A stretch of 64,000 nucleotides of DNA from CAUPWF01 sp964369755 (GCA_964369755.1 CAYJFY010000007.1:1-64000); one strand, 5' to 3'; numbered from the stretch's first letter, positions 41,461 through 50,050 are shown. Made by a program: numbers and translations. Notes: generated by a model from the sequence alone, not told the origin.

Positions 41461-42891
41461 CTATACTGCCTTTCGCGCTCTCCCAAACTCGATTGCACTT
41501 TCTTTATTTTCTCGAACCACATGATACAAATCATTTTCCATAGCCATGACTTCTTTGATTTCAAAAGGTTTGAATAATGGTCTCTTCATCACCTGTTTGA
41601 TCCAAACAACTGCGAACACGCCGATGACTATAAATACAATTGCACATAGTTGATAGATTTCCATCCTTACCTCTGGATTGCCATCGATGTTTATAATCAT
41701 AAATATATTCCCTACAATCCCAAGAATTGGAAGTATCGGACCTAATGGTACTTTGAATGTTCTTGCTACCTTCGGTAGTTTTCTTCTCAGTATTAGTACA
41801 TTTAAATTTGCAATTACATAGGCAACCATCCAGAATACACAGCCGATCAAGATAAAGAAAGACAATTGGTCTGTTGTAGATAGTCCCGTTGCATTGATGA
41901 GAATCATCAAACCACTAATCAACACAATTCCTGCATATGGAGCACCTTTTTTATTTGTTTTCAAAAAGATTTTTGGCAAGAGATTAATCTTCGCCATCCC
42001 TGCACAGATATATGATAATCCACTAATGGATGAATTCACGGTACTGATAACTGCTAGAATAGACACGATTGCCATAACGATCATTCCCGCCTCCCCTAGC
42101 ATGGCTGTCCCATAGTATAGATGAGGTGCTGTACTTTCTCCGAGCTTGGCCCAAGGAGTATAGTTGTGCATTCCAAATATAACAACTGCATCCATAATAA
42201 CAATTAATACAATACTGATAATCATACCAAGTGGTACATTTTTCCTCGGCTTATCTACATCCTTTGCAATTGGTATTACATATTCGCATCCTAAAAACAA
42301 GAAGAACGCCAGACCAACCATTGAAAACATTTCTCCTGGATCATTCGAAAGTGCATATGGTTGCGAAATCACTTCTCCTGTACCCATACCAAAAATTCCA
42401 ATAATTCCCATTCCCAACATCAGTACAATCAAGCTGTAGGCAACCACACTTTGTACTTTTGCAAACATATCCACTCCACTTAGGTTTGCTATCATCAGCA
42501 CAACTAATAATGCAATACAATAGATACTTGGGTTGATATCATATGGTAGTAGCTCATTCAACACATTCCCAAGCATTGCTGTTTCTACACTTCCGCAGAT
42601 AACATTACAGACCAAATATCCACCTACCATAGAAACAATTGCTAAAAATGGTCCTAAACATGCCAAAGTATATTGCGCCAATCCACCTGTCAGATTCGGC
42701 AAAACTGCATTCAACTCACTCAATGATAATGCTGTTAGAATATTGATTCCTGCTGCCAATATCATCGGCACAATAAACGCGGTTCCCAAAACACTAGATC
42801 CCAATCCAAGTGACATCAAGCAACTGGTAGCAAGAATCAGCCCCACTCCAGTGGCTACCACACTCGGCAACCCTAATTTCTTCGTCTTCAT
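41461..42891 (-). CDS. APC-family amino acid permease
   Basis: This 476-residue membrane transporter has about 12 hydrophobic segments and the APC fold (start LGLPSVVATGVGLILATSCLMSLG; middle MFSMVGLAFFLFLGCEYVIPIAKDV). It should import an amino acid or amine by a proton- or sodium-coupled mechanism. A C-terminal cytoplasmic tail of ~40 residues is present. ATG 42891 has GGAGG seven bases upstream. It is the last gene of the catabolic operon that starts at the AraC-type regulator, so it probably imports the substrate of the dehydrogenase. Confidence 0.9.
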   Translation of the reverse strand: MKTKKLGLPSVVATGVGLILATSCLMSLGLGSSVLGTAFIVPMILAAGINILTALSLSELNAVLPNLTGGLAQYTLACLGPFLAIVSMVGGYLVCNVICGSVETAMLGNVLNELLPYDINPSIYCIALLVVLMIANLSGVDMFAKVQSVVAYSLIVLMLGMGIIGIFGMGTGEVISQPYALSNDPGEMFSMVGLAFFLFLGCEYVIPIAKDVDKPRKNVPLGMIISIVLIVIMDAVVIFGMHNYTPWAKLGESTAPHLYYGTAMLGEAGMIVMAIVSILAVISTVNSSISGLSYICAGMAKINLLPKIFLKTNKKGAPYAGIVLISGLMILINATGLSTTDQLSFFILIGCVFWMVAYVIANLNVLILRRKLPKVARTFKVPLGPILPILGIVGNIFMIINIDGNPEVRMEIYQLCAIVFIVIGVFAVVWIKQVMKRPLFKPFEIKEVMAMENDLYHVVRENKESAIEFGRARKAV

Positions 42892-42925
42892 ATATCTTCC
42901 TCCCACAATTCTCGCATACGACTAG

Positions 42926-43273
42926 TTACTTCAAGGCTTCCACTCCCTCTTCTCCTGTACGGACACGGATGATATTACTAATCGGAGAGACAAATATCTT
43001 CCCATCTCCGATATGCCCTGTGTATAACTCTTTCTTGATCAACTCTATCACTTTATCCAAACTATCATCTTCTACCACCATCATAATCATTTGTTTTGGC
43101 AACAGTGACATCTCTTGTTTTTGCTCCACTTCGTATTCAAATGTTCCGTTTTGTACTCCACAACCGATTACCTGTGACACTGTAATTCCTGTAACATCCG
43201 CCTTACCTAATGCGCTCTGCAAATCCCCTAATTTACTCATCGATGTAATAACTTCTACTCTTGAATATCCCAT
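42926..43273 (-). CDS. P-II family regulatory protein without the uridylylated tyrosine
   Basis: This 115-residue P-II-like trimeric signal protein binds ATP/ADP and 2-oxoglutarate and regulates transporters or enzymes. The family end motif TGHIGDGKIFVSPISNIIRVRTGEE is intact, and the T-loop segment GCGVQNGTFEYEVEQKQEMSLLPKQ has normal length. By alignment the position of Tyr51 is Gln, so uridylylation is unlikely. AAGGAG precedes the ATG. It sits between the amino acid permease and the FAD oxidoreductase genes, so it may gate the permease in this operon, as GlnK gates AmtB. Confidence 0.9.
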   Translation of the reverse strand: MGYSRVEVITSMSKLGDLQSALGKADVTGITVSQVIGCGVQNGTFEYEVEQKQEMSLLPKQMIMMVVEDDSLDKVIELIKKELYTGHIGDGKIFVSPISNIIRVRTGEEGVEALK

Positions 43274-43294
43274 AATCTTCTCCTTTTCCTCTAC

Positions 43295-44422
43295 TTAAAT
43301 TTTTGCACGAAATCTATCATATCTCAATGAAGTGATGTCCACATCCGTCTTATCCTCTACAATCAATTTCGCTAATTGATGTCCCACTGCTGGTGCAATC
43401 CCAAATCCATGCCCTGAGAACCCACATGCCAGAATCAAGCCATCCACCTCATCTACCTTACCTAAAAGTGGGACGTGATCCACGCAATCGTCCATGAATC
43501 CTGCCCATGTCCGAACAACCTTTGTATCCTTTAGCATTGGAAAATACTTCATCACCCCACGGCATACACAAGCTGCTGTTAAACTATTGTTGGCTGGTGT
43601 TCCATCATCCTTTGTAAATCCTTCAAATCCAGATGACCCACCAAATACAAACGCCCCTTGTTTCGTCTGATGTCCATAAAAATCTGCATCCGCAGTTCCC
43701 AACATCTGATCAAACATATATGGTTCCGCCTCTGTCACCATTGCTTCTAATGTCACTCGTTTCACTGGAATATCGATTCCAATGGTCTCCGCAATCTCTC
43801 TACTATCATAACCAGCTGCCAAGACAATGGTATCTCCCTCGTATGTACCACTTTCTGTAATAACTTGACGAAGCCTTCCTCTCACCTTACGAAGTTCTAC
43901 CACCTTCTGCCCTGTGACAAATTGTACCCCCATTCTCCTCGCCATCTTATAATATCCAAGTGTTGTAGTGAGTGGATTGGCATGCCCGTCTGTAGGACAC
44001 CAACTTGCACCGATTACTTCATCCGTCAAGTAAGGATTGATTGCTCGAACCTCCTCCCCATCTATCATACGCACATCTAAACCACAAGCCACAGCGCGCT
44101 CTGTCAGTCCCTTGAGAATCTCAATGTGTTTCTCCGTCTTCCCTAATCGCAAATTCCCATCTTGATGGTACTCACAATCCACCTCTAACTCTTCCGATAA
44201 GGTAGGCCATAGATTCTTGATTCCATACATCACCAGCGGTAATTCTCGTGGATCACGACCAGATTGTCGCACACCTCCTCCATTGCGACTCGATCCACCA
44301 TGACCGATATTGTCGCTGCCCTCTAGCACAATTACTTCTTTGCCACGTTTGGCTAAGTAATAAGCAATGGCACACCCAATAATTCCTCCGCCAATTACTA
44401 CAACTTCTGCTTGACTACTCAT
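43295..44422 (-). CDS. FAD-dependent amine/D-amino-acid oxidoreductase (DAO family, HcnC/OoxB-like)
   Basis: This 375-residue flavoprotein is of the glycine/D-amino acid oxidase type. It has the N-terminal dinucleotide fold VVVIGGGIIGCAIAYYLAKRG, and the FAD-proximal GGSSRNGGGVRQSGRDP segment, then a C-terminal FSGHGFGIAPAVGHQLA. It would oxidise a C-N bond of the substrate to an imine and pass electrons to the partner subunits. Its three companions (2Fe-2S protein, NAD(P)/FAD protein and BFD-like protein) are adjacent, an arrangement like hydrogen cyanide synthase, opine oxidase and D-hydroxyproline dehydrogenase. RBS GAGGAGG precedes the ATG. Confidence 0.9.
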   Translation of the reverse strand: MSSQAEVVVIGGGIIGCAIAYYLAKRGKEVIVLEGSDNIGHGGSSRNGGGVRQSGRDPRELPLVMYGIKNLWPTLSEELEVDCEYHQDGNLRLGKTEKHIEILKGLTERAVACGLDVRMIDGEEVRAINPYLTDEVIGASWCPTDGHANPLTTTLGYYKMARRMGVQFVTGQKVVELRKVRGRLRQVITESGTYEGDTIVLAAGYDSREIAETIGIDIPVKRVTLEAMVTEAEPYMFDQMLGTADADFYGHQTKQGAFVFGGSSGFEGFTKDDGTPANNSLTAACVCRGVMKYFPMLKDTKVVRTWAGFMDDCVDHVPLLGKVDEVDGLILACGFSGHGFGIAPAVGHQLAKLIVEDKTDVDITSLRYDRFRAKI

Positions 44423-44426
44423 ATGC

Positions 44427-44747
44427 CTATACCTCCTCGTTTCCTAATATCCTCATTTCAATCGGTCTCATTGGAGCTCTCGATGTCGCTGGTTCTACCA
44501 CCTCAGGTGCAACCCCAAGTTCTCTGGTAAGAATCTGCTTCACAAGTTTTGCACATGTCTGCCCTTGACATAAACCCATTCCCGAACGCAGATATCTACG
44601 TATTTCTGTAATGGTCCACATTCCATCATGGATTGCCTGACGTATCTCTCCCTTTGTAATCTCTTCACATCTGCAGATTACCATACCATCGTCGCTGGCT
44701 GGAAGATATGGTCCTATATCTCTCAATCTATCATTCACACTATTCAT
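44427..44747 (-). CDS. BFD-like [2Fe-2S] subunit
   Basis: This 106-residue protein shows the bacterioferritin-associated-ferredoxin-like cluster pattern C-x-C (VICRCEEITKGEI) and, about 35 residues on, GLCQGQTCAK. The predicted [2Fe-2S] centre would carry electrons between the flavoprotein subunits. The ATG at 44747 has AAAGGA seven bases upstream, preferred over the longer form. It lies 4 bases from the DAO-type subunit and 43 bases from the NAD(P)/FAD subunit. Related proteins in hydroxyproline and opine dehydrogenases are separate or fused. Confidence 0.86.
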   Translation of the reverse strand: MNSVNDRLRDIGPYLPASDDGMVICRCEEITKGEIRQAIHDGMWTITEIRRYLRSGMGLCQGQTCAKLVKQILTRELGVAPEVVEPATSRAPMRPIEMRILGNEEV

Positions 44748-44790
44748 ATGTAGTTCCTTTCTCATCTATATTTAAATTCCAACCAAACTT

Positions 44791-46371
44791 CTAGGCACGT
44801 TTTTGATAAAACCTAGCCTTCATCGCATATTCTGACGGTACCTTCATCGTAAGTAAGTTGGTCTTATCCAATGCCTTCGCCGTTCTCATCTCCAAGATTT
44901 CCGCCTCACAGATTACTGCTCCACTTCGATCTAGCGCAACCCCTTTATCACCAACAGTCGGCAATGGTAGAAATTCATATGGCAACATCACGGATGCATA
45001 GGATTCTTCATATTCTTCATCTACTAGAAAAATCGCCTGACCAGAACACATCGCTACACACATTCCACAACCACTGCACCGCTTTTCTTTATCAATCGCT
45101 GGAAGAGATGTAATCTTCTCTCCGATTTTAATGCATTCCTTAGTGCAAACATCTTGGCATGGATTGCATGGAATATTTTGCGTGCATTCAATGACTGGAT
45201 GTAACCCATTCCCCCTTGTAACTCCTGGAAATCTCTGAATTTCGTCTTCCGAAACATATCCCTTTCTCAAAAGATTGGTTGATATCTCAATCCCTTCTTC
45301 TGTTAACTCATTATTTTTCCCACGATTCTCCGGTGCAAACATCCCTTGGCGAAGACTCGACAATGCCTTCTCAAGTTCTATCATTTTCTCATCTACTTCA
45401 TCCTTGGTCGCATATCCTAGATACTTGGCTGCTACAATCCCAGCAATGCGTCCCTCTATCATAGCAGAACTCGCCTCCTCGATTCCAGACACATCTCCTG
45501 CAACGAAAATTCCAGGAATGGTCGTTTCCCCAAACTCTGTACAAATCGGGACCTGACCTCCACGCTTCGGATTGTCTTCCATCTCACATCCTGCCATCTT
45601 GAGCAATTGAGACATTGGCGACAGTCCTACCGCCACACAGATTGTATCTACTTCAAATGTTTTCTCCGTTCCTTCTATAAATTGAAACTTGTCATCTACT
45701 TCTGCAATAGTTACTCCCGTAATACAATCTTCACCATGGGCCTTTTTAATCGTATGGGATAAATAAAATGGAACCCCTGTTCTCGCCACCTTCGCTGCAT
45801 GAACTCCATATCCACCAACCTTCGGCGCTGCATCAACCACTGCTACCACTTCACATCCACATTGTGCCAACTGAAAACTTACCACAAGTCCAACATTCCC
45901 TGATCCTAACATCAAGACTTTATTCCCTGGTTTTACACCATGTAAGTTCATCATTGTTTGCGCTGCTCCGGCACCGATAACCCCTGGCAATGTCCAACCT
46001 TCAAAGGTCACCATATTCTCAGAAGCACCTGTCGCAACAAGAATCGAATCTCCTTTGTAGTGGGTAATCTGTTCCCCTGTTCTAACTGTAATCTCTTTAT
46101 CCCGATATAGACCTACAACCGTTGCCTCTAAAACCACCTCAACCCCCGCCTCTTTGGCTTGTTCTAGTAGTTCCTCACCAATTTTAATTCCACGAATTTT
46201 CGCCTTATGTTCTTTGGACCCAAAAAACTTATGTATTTGTTTAAATAACTGCCCTCCAGGTTTTTGATTTTCATCGAAAATCACTACCTGCATCCCCTTT
46301 TTCGCTGCTTCTATCCCTGCCGATAGCCCCGACGGTCCAGCACCAACAATAATTAAATCATATCTCTTCAT
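44791..46371 (-). CDS. FAD/NAD(P)-binding oxidoreductase subunit with C-terminal ferredoxin clusters (HcnB/OoxA-like)
   Basis: This 526-residue protein has two dinucleotide-binding folds: the FAD fold LIIVGAGPSGLSAGIEAAKKG at the start and a second, KVLMLGSGNVGLVVSFQLAQ, near residue 155. The GIFVAGDVSGIEEASSAMIEG motif follows. The C-terminal ~140 residues add Cys clusters CNPCQDVCTKEC and CSGCGMCVAMC, for about two iron-sulfur clusters. That ferredoxin tail is more than HcnB has and suggests ferredoxin- or NAD-linked electron transfer suited to an anaerobe. RBS AGGAAAGG precedes the ATG. The upstream 2Fe-2S subunit stops four bases before it. Confidence 0.9.
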   Translation of the reverse strand: MKRYDLIIVGAGPSGLSAGIEAAKKGMQVVIFDENQKPGGQLFKQIHKFFGSKEHKAKIRGIKIGEELLEQAKEAGVEVVLEATVVGLYRDKEITVRTGEQITHYKGDSILVATGASENMVTFEGWTLPGVIGAGAAQTMMNLHGVKPGNKVLMLGSGNVGLVVSFQLAQCGCEVVAVVDAAPKVGGYGVHAAKVARTGVPFYLSHTIKKAHGEDCITGVTIAEVDDKFQFIEGTEKTFEVDTICVAVGLSPMSQLLKMAGCEMEDNPKRGGQVPICTEFGETTIPGIFVAGDVSGIEEASSAMIEGRIAGIVAAKYLGYATKDEVDEKMIELEKALSSLRQGMFAPENRGKNNELTEEGIEISTNLLRKGYVSEDEIQRFPGVTRGNGLHPVIECTQNIPCNPCQDVCTKECIKIGEKITSLPAIDKEKRCSGCGMCVAMCSGQAIFLVDEEYEESYASVMLPYEFLPLPTVGDKGVALDRSGAVICEAEILEMRTAKALDKTNLLTMKVPSEYAMKARFYQKRA

Positions 46372-46374
46372 ATC

Positions 46375-46701
46375 TTAGCCTTTCCTTTCCTGCGGTTTGT
46401 CGGATACACCGTATTGTGTCTGCACTTTCATTCCTTCTGCAAGGGGAGTGACACAAGTCCTAATATTTGGTTTCCCATCTACAATCATGACACAGTCCGT
46501 ACATCTACCAATGGCACAGAAAATTCCACGTGGCGAACCTTTCTGTGTATGCCTATGCACCATCAATCCCTCTGCTCTAAGTGCTGCCGCTATGGGTTCA
46601 TCTTCATAGCCTTTCATCAATTCACCATTATAATAAAATGTTACTAATCTACTCTTTTCTTGCACACCTAGAATCGGGTGCTCCTCTATTCTCTGAGACA
46701 T
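46375..46701 (-). CDS. [2Fe-2S]-binding subunit (HcnA-like)
   Basis: This 108-residue protein has the plant-ferredoxin-like cluster pattern seen in HcnA and in the N-terminus of sarcosine oxidase alpha: GIFCAIGRCTDCVMIVDGKPNIRTCVTP, with four cysteines. It also has the YNGELMKGYEDEPIAAALRAEG segment typical of that family. The ATG at 46701 follows GGAGGAGTAAG; a GTG lies one codon earlier. It precedes the FAD/NAD(P) subunit with a 3-base gap. It would form the electron-carrier subunit of the dehydrogenase complex. Confidence 0.9.
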   Translation of the reverse strand: MSQRIEEHPILGVQEKSRLVTFYYNGELMKGYEDEPIAAALRAEGLMVHRHTQKGSPRGIFCAIGRCTDCVMIVDGKPNIRTCVTPLAEGMKVQTQYGVSDKPQERKG

Positions 46702-46715
46702 CACTCTTACTCCTC

Positions 46716-47114
46716 CTACACTGATTCTGCAATCACAGCAGTCAAATCTAATTCTACCAATTGAGTCGGTCGATTCAATGCTGGTGTTCCCACCATGGTG
46801 AATAATGGTCTGATATCATGGAAGAACTCACTAAACGCCTGTGCAACTTCCTTTGCATATGACATGTCTGTAATAAATCCATTGACCTTCACAACATCCT
46901 TTACTGATGCTCCTGCTTCTTCCAATAATCCCACATGTTTTCCAAATATATACTTTGCCTGCTCATACGCTGTTTCTCCATACACAGAGCCATCTGGCTG
47001 TACTGCAGTAGTTCCACCAATCATGACAAAAGGCCCAACCTTCACCATTCTTGAATATCCAGTAATCTCCTCCAATGGTGCTCCCGAAGAATAATTTGTT
47101 CTTGTTAAATCCAT
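46716..47114 (-). CDS. RidA-family (YjgF) enamine/imine deaminase
   Basis: This 132-residue protein belongs to RidA/YjgF, which hydrolyses reactive enamines and imines to ketones and ammonia. Typical segments are MVKVGPFVMIGGTTAVQPDG, DVVKVNGFITDM and the C-terminal NRPTQLVELDLTAVIA, with the conserved Arg. AGGAGG is nine bases upstream of the ATG at 47114. Because it lies between the ornithine-cyclodeaminase-type gene and the dehydrogenase subunits, it probably hydrolyses the imine they produce. Confidence 0.92.
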   Translation of the reverse strand: MDLTRTNYSSGAPLEEITGYSRMVKVGPFVMIGGTTAVQPDGSVYGETAYEQAKYIFGKHVGLLEEAGASVKDVVKVNGFITDMSYAKEVAQAFSEFFHDIRPLFTMVGTPALNRPTQLVELDLTAVIAESV

Positions 47115-47127
47115 CTTCCTCACCCTC

Positions 47128-48270
47128 CTATGCCAATGCCGGTTCAGACCAAAGATTTAATTTTGTTCCAATCCCTTTTTCCAAAGCATTTCTATATACA
47201 ATTGTTCCCCAAGCCACATCTTCTACTGGCATTCCGCCCACAGAGAATATAACGATTTCATCAGGGTCTCTGTGTACTGGTATCTTACCTACAATCACAT
47301 CTCCCAAGTCATCAATCTGTTCCTTCTTCATCTTGCCATCGTGGATCAAATCCATACAATTCACTGCAGGTATTGGGATGATTTCATAAGATGGATATGG
47401 ACATTCCTCGGCCCAAGCCTCATACAACATAATGTTATCCGCTACATTTCTTGCACGATTGACTACAAAATCCTCATCAAATCTGGCAGAAGCTGGACAA
47501 CTGAACATCGCTCCTTTTTTAATCCATTCCTCTTTCACATATGGATATTGGCTTGGATCACCCGTTGGAGACGAAGTTGCAATACTGATAATATCTGAAT
47601 CTCTCACCGCTTCTTCAATCGTCTCCACTGCATACACTTCCCTCACTGTTGGATATTCTTCTTTCACATATTCAATGAAATTCAATGTAGATTCTGATGT
47701 CATACTACTTCCGTTTACCTTCACAACTTCAATTCCTGGTCGCACTGCCATTGCTGCTGCAAATGCCGTCTTATTCATAACCCCAGGTCCGATAATTCCT
47801 ACAATCTTAGAATCTTTTTTAGAAAAATATCTGAAGCCCACTCCTGGAATTGCTCCTGTACGGTATGCACTTAAGATATTTGCTGACATATGTGCAAGTG
47901 GAGCACCCGTATCCTTATCATTGAGTGTAAGCATCAGGATTGACCTCGGCAAACCTTTCTGCTTATTCTCTACATTAGATCCATACCACTTCATACCTGC
48001 CATATCGAACTCCCCTCCTAGGTAGGCAGGCATCGCCATAAACCTTCTATCTGGTCCATCCGTCGGCATATTTGGAAATTCGGAATATGCTGGAAATGTC
48101 ATCATCACTCCATGTGAATTTCCATTATCTCCACCCATTCTATAATCACCGATCTTCATCAATCGGAACATCTCCTCCATGGCATCCACACATCCTGCCA
48201 TATCCTTCACTCCAGCTTGAATCATGTCCTCTTCACTCAAATACAAAAAATCTAATTTTGGATACTTCAT
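47128..48270 (-). CDS. Ornithine cyclodeaminase/mu-crystallin family protein (labelled tyramine oxidase subunit B-like)
   Basis: This 380-residue NAD(P)-binding protein belongs to the ornithine cyclodeaminase/mu-crystallin superfamily. The Rossmann part shows VGIIGPGVMNKTAFAAAMAV, preceded by LSAYRTGAIPGVGFRYF. The N-terminal LSEEDMIQAGVKDMAGCVDAMEEMF segment matches proteins that databases call tyramine oxidase subunit B; I use this from memory and cannot test it. The superfamily includes ornithine cyclodeaminase, alanine dehydrogenase and ketimine reductase. Strong RBS AGGAGG precedes the ATG. It is the first enzyme gene of the operon, behind a terminator that follows the AraC gene. Confidence 0.85.
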   Translation of the reverse strand: MKYPKLDFLYLSEEDMIQAGVKDMAGCVDAMEEMFRLMKIGDYRMGGDNGNSHGVMMTFPAYSEFPNMPTDGPDRRFMAMPAYLGGEFDMAGMKWYGSNVENKQKGLPRSILMLTLNDKDTGAPLAHMSANILSAYRTGAIPGVGFRYFSKKDSKIVGIIGPGVMNKTAFAAAMAVRPGIEVVKVNGSSMTSESTLNFIEYVKEEYPTVREVYAVETIEEAVRDSDIISIATSSPTGDPSQYPYVKEEWIKKGAMFSCPASARFDEDFVVNRARNVADNIMLYEAWAEECPYPSYEIIPIPAVNCMDLIHDGKMKKEQIDDLGDVIVGKIPVHRDPDEIVIFSVGGMPVEDVAWGTIVYRNALEKGIGTKLNLWSEPALA

Positions 48271-48297
48271 AATTTTTTACCTCCTGAAAATAAAATG

Positions 48298-48329
48298 AGG
48301 CGCCGAAACCATCTCTGATTTCGACGCCT
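48298..48329 (-). terminator. Terminator/attenuator between AraC regulator and catabolic operon
   Basis: AGGCGCCGAAA (48298-48308) pairs with TTTCGACGCCT (48319-48329), one G-U pair, and is followed on the minus strand by CATTTTATTTT. It lies just upstream of the RBS of the ornithine-cyclodeaminase-family gene, so read-through would set how much of the AraC transcript enters the operon. Confidence 0.65.
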
Positions 48330-48351
48330 TTGTCTTGAATTTATAGGCTTA

Positions 48352-49209
48352 TTATAGTGAGGTATTCTCTATGTTTCTTGTAAAAATCGGAACATCTATA
48401 ACTTTTCTGAAATATTTATCACTATTCACTATTTTTTTGTACTCTTTTGGTGTTTTATCGGTAAATTGTCTAAACTCTTTATTTAGTTGAGATTGATCAT
48501 AATATCCAAATATCGTAGCCACATCTACAAATTTCGCATTTGGGTTCTTATTCATATACTCTAGCACATTCTGAAAACGCACCATCTTGCAATACGTCTT
48601 CGGTGGGCACCCTACCTCTTGTTCAAATAATTTATTGATATATCGTGCAGTATACCCCACCTGTACCTCTAACTCACCTACTCGAATAAGACCTTTTGAT
48701 TCATGAATTAATGCCTTGCAACGTTTTACAATCTCATACTTAGATAAATCGCCAGCCTTTCTTCTATAATATAGATAATAGATACGAAGAAATTCCTCAA
48801 TCTGCTCTTCAAATATCTCCTTCTCTTCTAGAGAGCGAAATACCTCTTTCTCTTCCATCAACTGATTTAACTCCACTTTGCTATCAGCAATTTCCTTATT
48901 CGAAGAGATAAAGAAATTCGGCCAATAGCCACTCTTAAGCCTTACCCCAAAGTATGTATTTGTATGCCATACATAGTGACTATAGTGGTCAACCGTCGCT
49001 CCAAGCACATAGGCCCGCATCCTAGTCGAACCATATTCAAAGATAATATCAATACTCCCATTCGGCACCATAACAACCTCACGTTCCACCGAAGGGGTGA
49101 TTGAATAAAAATGGGAAATCCCATTTTTTTCATATATATGTTGATAGAATTCACTATTCTCCATAACCAAAAATGGCTGGATTGTTTTTAGTCCTATATC
49201 CTTCTTCAT
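48352..49209 (-). CDS. AraC-family transcriptional regulator
   Basis: This 285-residue regulator has a C-terminal AraC double helix-turn-helix: LIRVGELEVQVGYTARYINKLF, then DVATIFGYYDQSQLNKEFRQF and TPKEYKK. The N-terminal ~170 residues form a beta-rich sensor (VPNGSIDIIFEYGS; YVLGATVDHYSHYVWHTNTYFGVRL) like DUF6597. It lies upstream of the catabolic operon on the same strand and is the obvious activator. The start at 49209 has a weak RBS; a later Met at residue 16 is possible. Confidence 0.9.
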   Translation of the reverse strand: MKKDIGLKTIQPFLVMENSEFYQHIYEKNGISHFYSITPSVEREVVMVPNGSIDIIFEYGSTRMRAYVLGATVDHYSHYVWHTNTYFGVRLKSGYWPNFFISSNKEIADSKVELNQLMEEKEVFRSLEEKEIFEEQIEEFLRIYYLYYRRKAGDLSKYEIVKRCKALIHESKGLIRVGELEVQVGYTARYINKLFEQEVGCPPKTYCKMVRFQNVLEYMNKNPNAKFVDVATIFGYYDQSQLNKEFRQFTDKTPKEYKKIVNSDKYFRKVIDVPIFTRNIENTSL

Positions 49210-49278
49210 ATAAAATCAACCGCTTTCTTGATAAGTTCAATCATACTTTTCATGTGCACATTATAGCTGTTTTACTTT

Positions 49279-49896
49279 TTACTCTAAAATGATATTTGAG
49301 TTCGCATTAATTATATGTTTATATCTAGATAATTGATGTTTTTCTCCCTGAACAAGTTCATGAAACAACTTTTCACCTCTATGTCTTCTTAGGATTACAT
49401 CCACCTTATGTGCTTGTTCTTCATTTAACTCATTTCCCTTTAACAATGTTTTAGGTCGTCCTCCAACCGCATACCCCAACGTACATATACCATTTGCTGT
49501 TGCGAATATACATTCAATTTTATTTTTTCGGTAATTGTATTGTACATATAATTCTCCTTCAAAAAGAGAAAATAGTTCATTTAACACCTGTATTTTTTGC
49601 CTTACAGATCCTTTCACATCTTTTTCACTTTGATTGTTTTTTTGAAAATTAAAATCTTCTAACCTCAATTGGCCCGCTAGACACCTATTAAAAAAATCAA
49701 TAGGTGATAGAATTGAATTTATTCCTAATAAATGTTTATAATTGCCTGCCTCCCCCTTGATAATATAATATCCTTTATCAGCAAAAGCTTCTGAGCAAAT
49801 CAAATATTCATAGTTCATAAATACTTCTTTGTATTTTATTGCTCCTTCATTAGCAATTCTTCTTACTCGTTCTTTAAAACTAATATCAGTAACCAT
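49279..49896 (-). CDS. PBECR4-like putative nuclease/toxin protein
   Basis: This 205-residue protein contains YYIIKGEAGNYKHLLGINSILSPIDFFNRCLAG near residues 42-75, a pattern that resembles PBECR4, a phage-associated RNase-like domain related to Barnase-EndoU-Colicin-RelE folds. Candidate catalytic residues (Lys/His in the YKHL segment, then RRHRGEKLFHELVQ near the C-terminus) fit a metal-independent RNase, but this is a guess. RBS AGGAG is six bases before the ATG. It is downstream of the Wadjet operon and has its own promoter, operator-like palindrome and hairpin leader. No partner antitoxin is encoded beside it. Confidence 0.62.
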   Translation of the reverse strand: MVTDISFKERVRRIANEGAIKYKEVFMNYEYLICSEAFADKGYYIIKGEAGNYKHLLGINSILSPIDFFNRCLAGQLRLEDFNFQKNNQSEKDVKGSVRQKIQVLNELFSLFEGELYVQYNYRKNKIECIFATANGICTLGYAVGGRPKTLLKGNELNEEQAHKVDVILRRHRGEKLFHELVQGEKHQLSRYKHIINANSNIILE

Positions 49897-49915
49897 AGTT
49901 TTCTCCTATTAACAA

Positions 49916-49947
49916 AGTAAGAGAATGATATAAATCATTCTCTTACT
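49916..49947 (-). terminator. 14-bp hairpin upstream of PBECR4-like gene
   Basis: AGTAAGAGAATGAT (49916-49929) pairs exactly with ATCATTCTCTTACT (49934-49947) across four bases. On the minus strand TTTGTTAATAGGAG follows, so it ends about 20 bases before the ATG. It may be a leader attenuator, the terminator of a short RNA starting near 50044, or the end of Wadjet operon transcripts. Confidence 0.7.
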
Positions 49948-50044
49948 AATTTTTAGTAGTTTATTCTACAATCGAATGTGTTTTAGATCTCCATCCCGAT
50001 CAATCAATAAGGTTTATCGTCTCTTATCCGACTCTTCTATTCCT
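49948..50044 (-). ncRNA. Candidate leader/small RNA before the PBECR4-like gene
   Basis: Between the promoter at 50051-50079 and the hairpin at 49916-49947 lies about 100 bases with no coding frame. It has short hairpins: GATC with GATC around GGGATGGA, ATTC with GAAT, and GTAG with CTAC. There is a loose 11-12-base near-repeat, AAGAGTCGGAT/AAGAGACGATA. Promoter, RNA, hairpin then gene resembles a type III toxin-antitoxin layout, but clear tandem antitoxin repeats are missing. It may just be a structured 5' leader. Confidence 0.35.
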
Positions 50045-50050
50045 ATAATA

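Noticed and set aside
47432..48025. Long open frame opposite the ornithine-cyclodeaminase-family gene (197 codons, plus strand)
   Set aside because: It is a mirror frame over a well-conserved protein; it has no RBS and no recognisable domain.
49948..50044. Type III toxin-antitoxin RNA repeats
   Set aside because: Only a loose 11-12-base near-repeat is visible; tandem antitoxin repeats of normal length are missing, so only the layout is noted.
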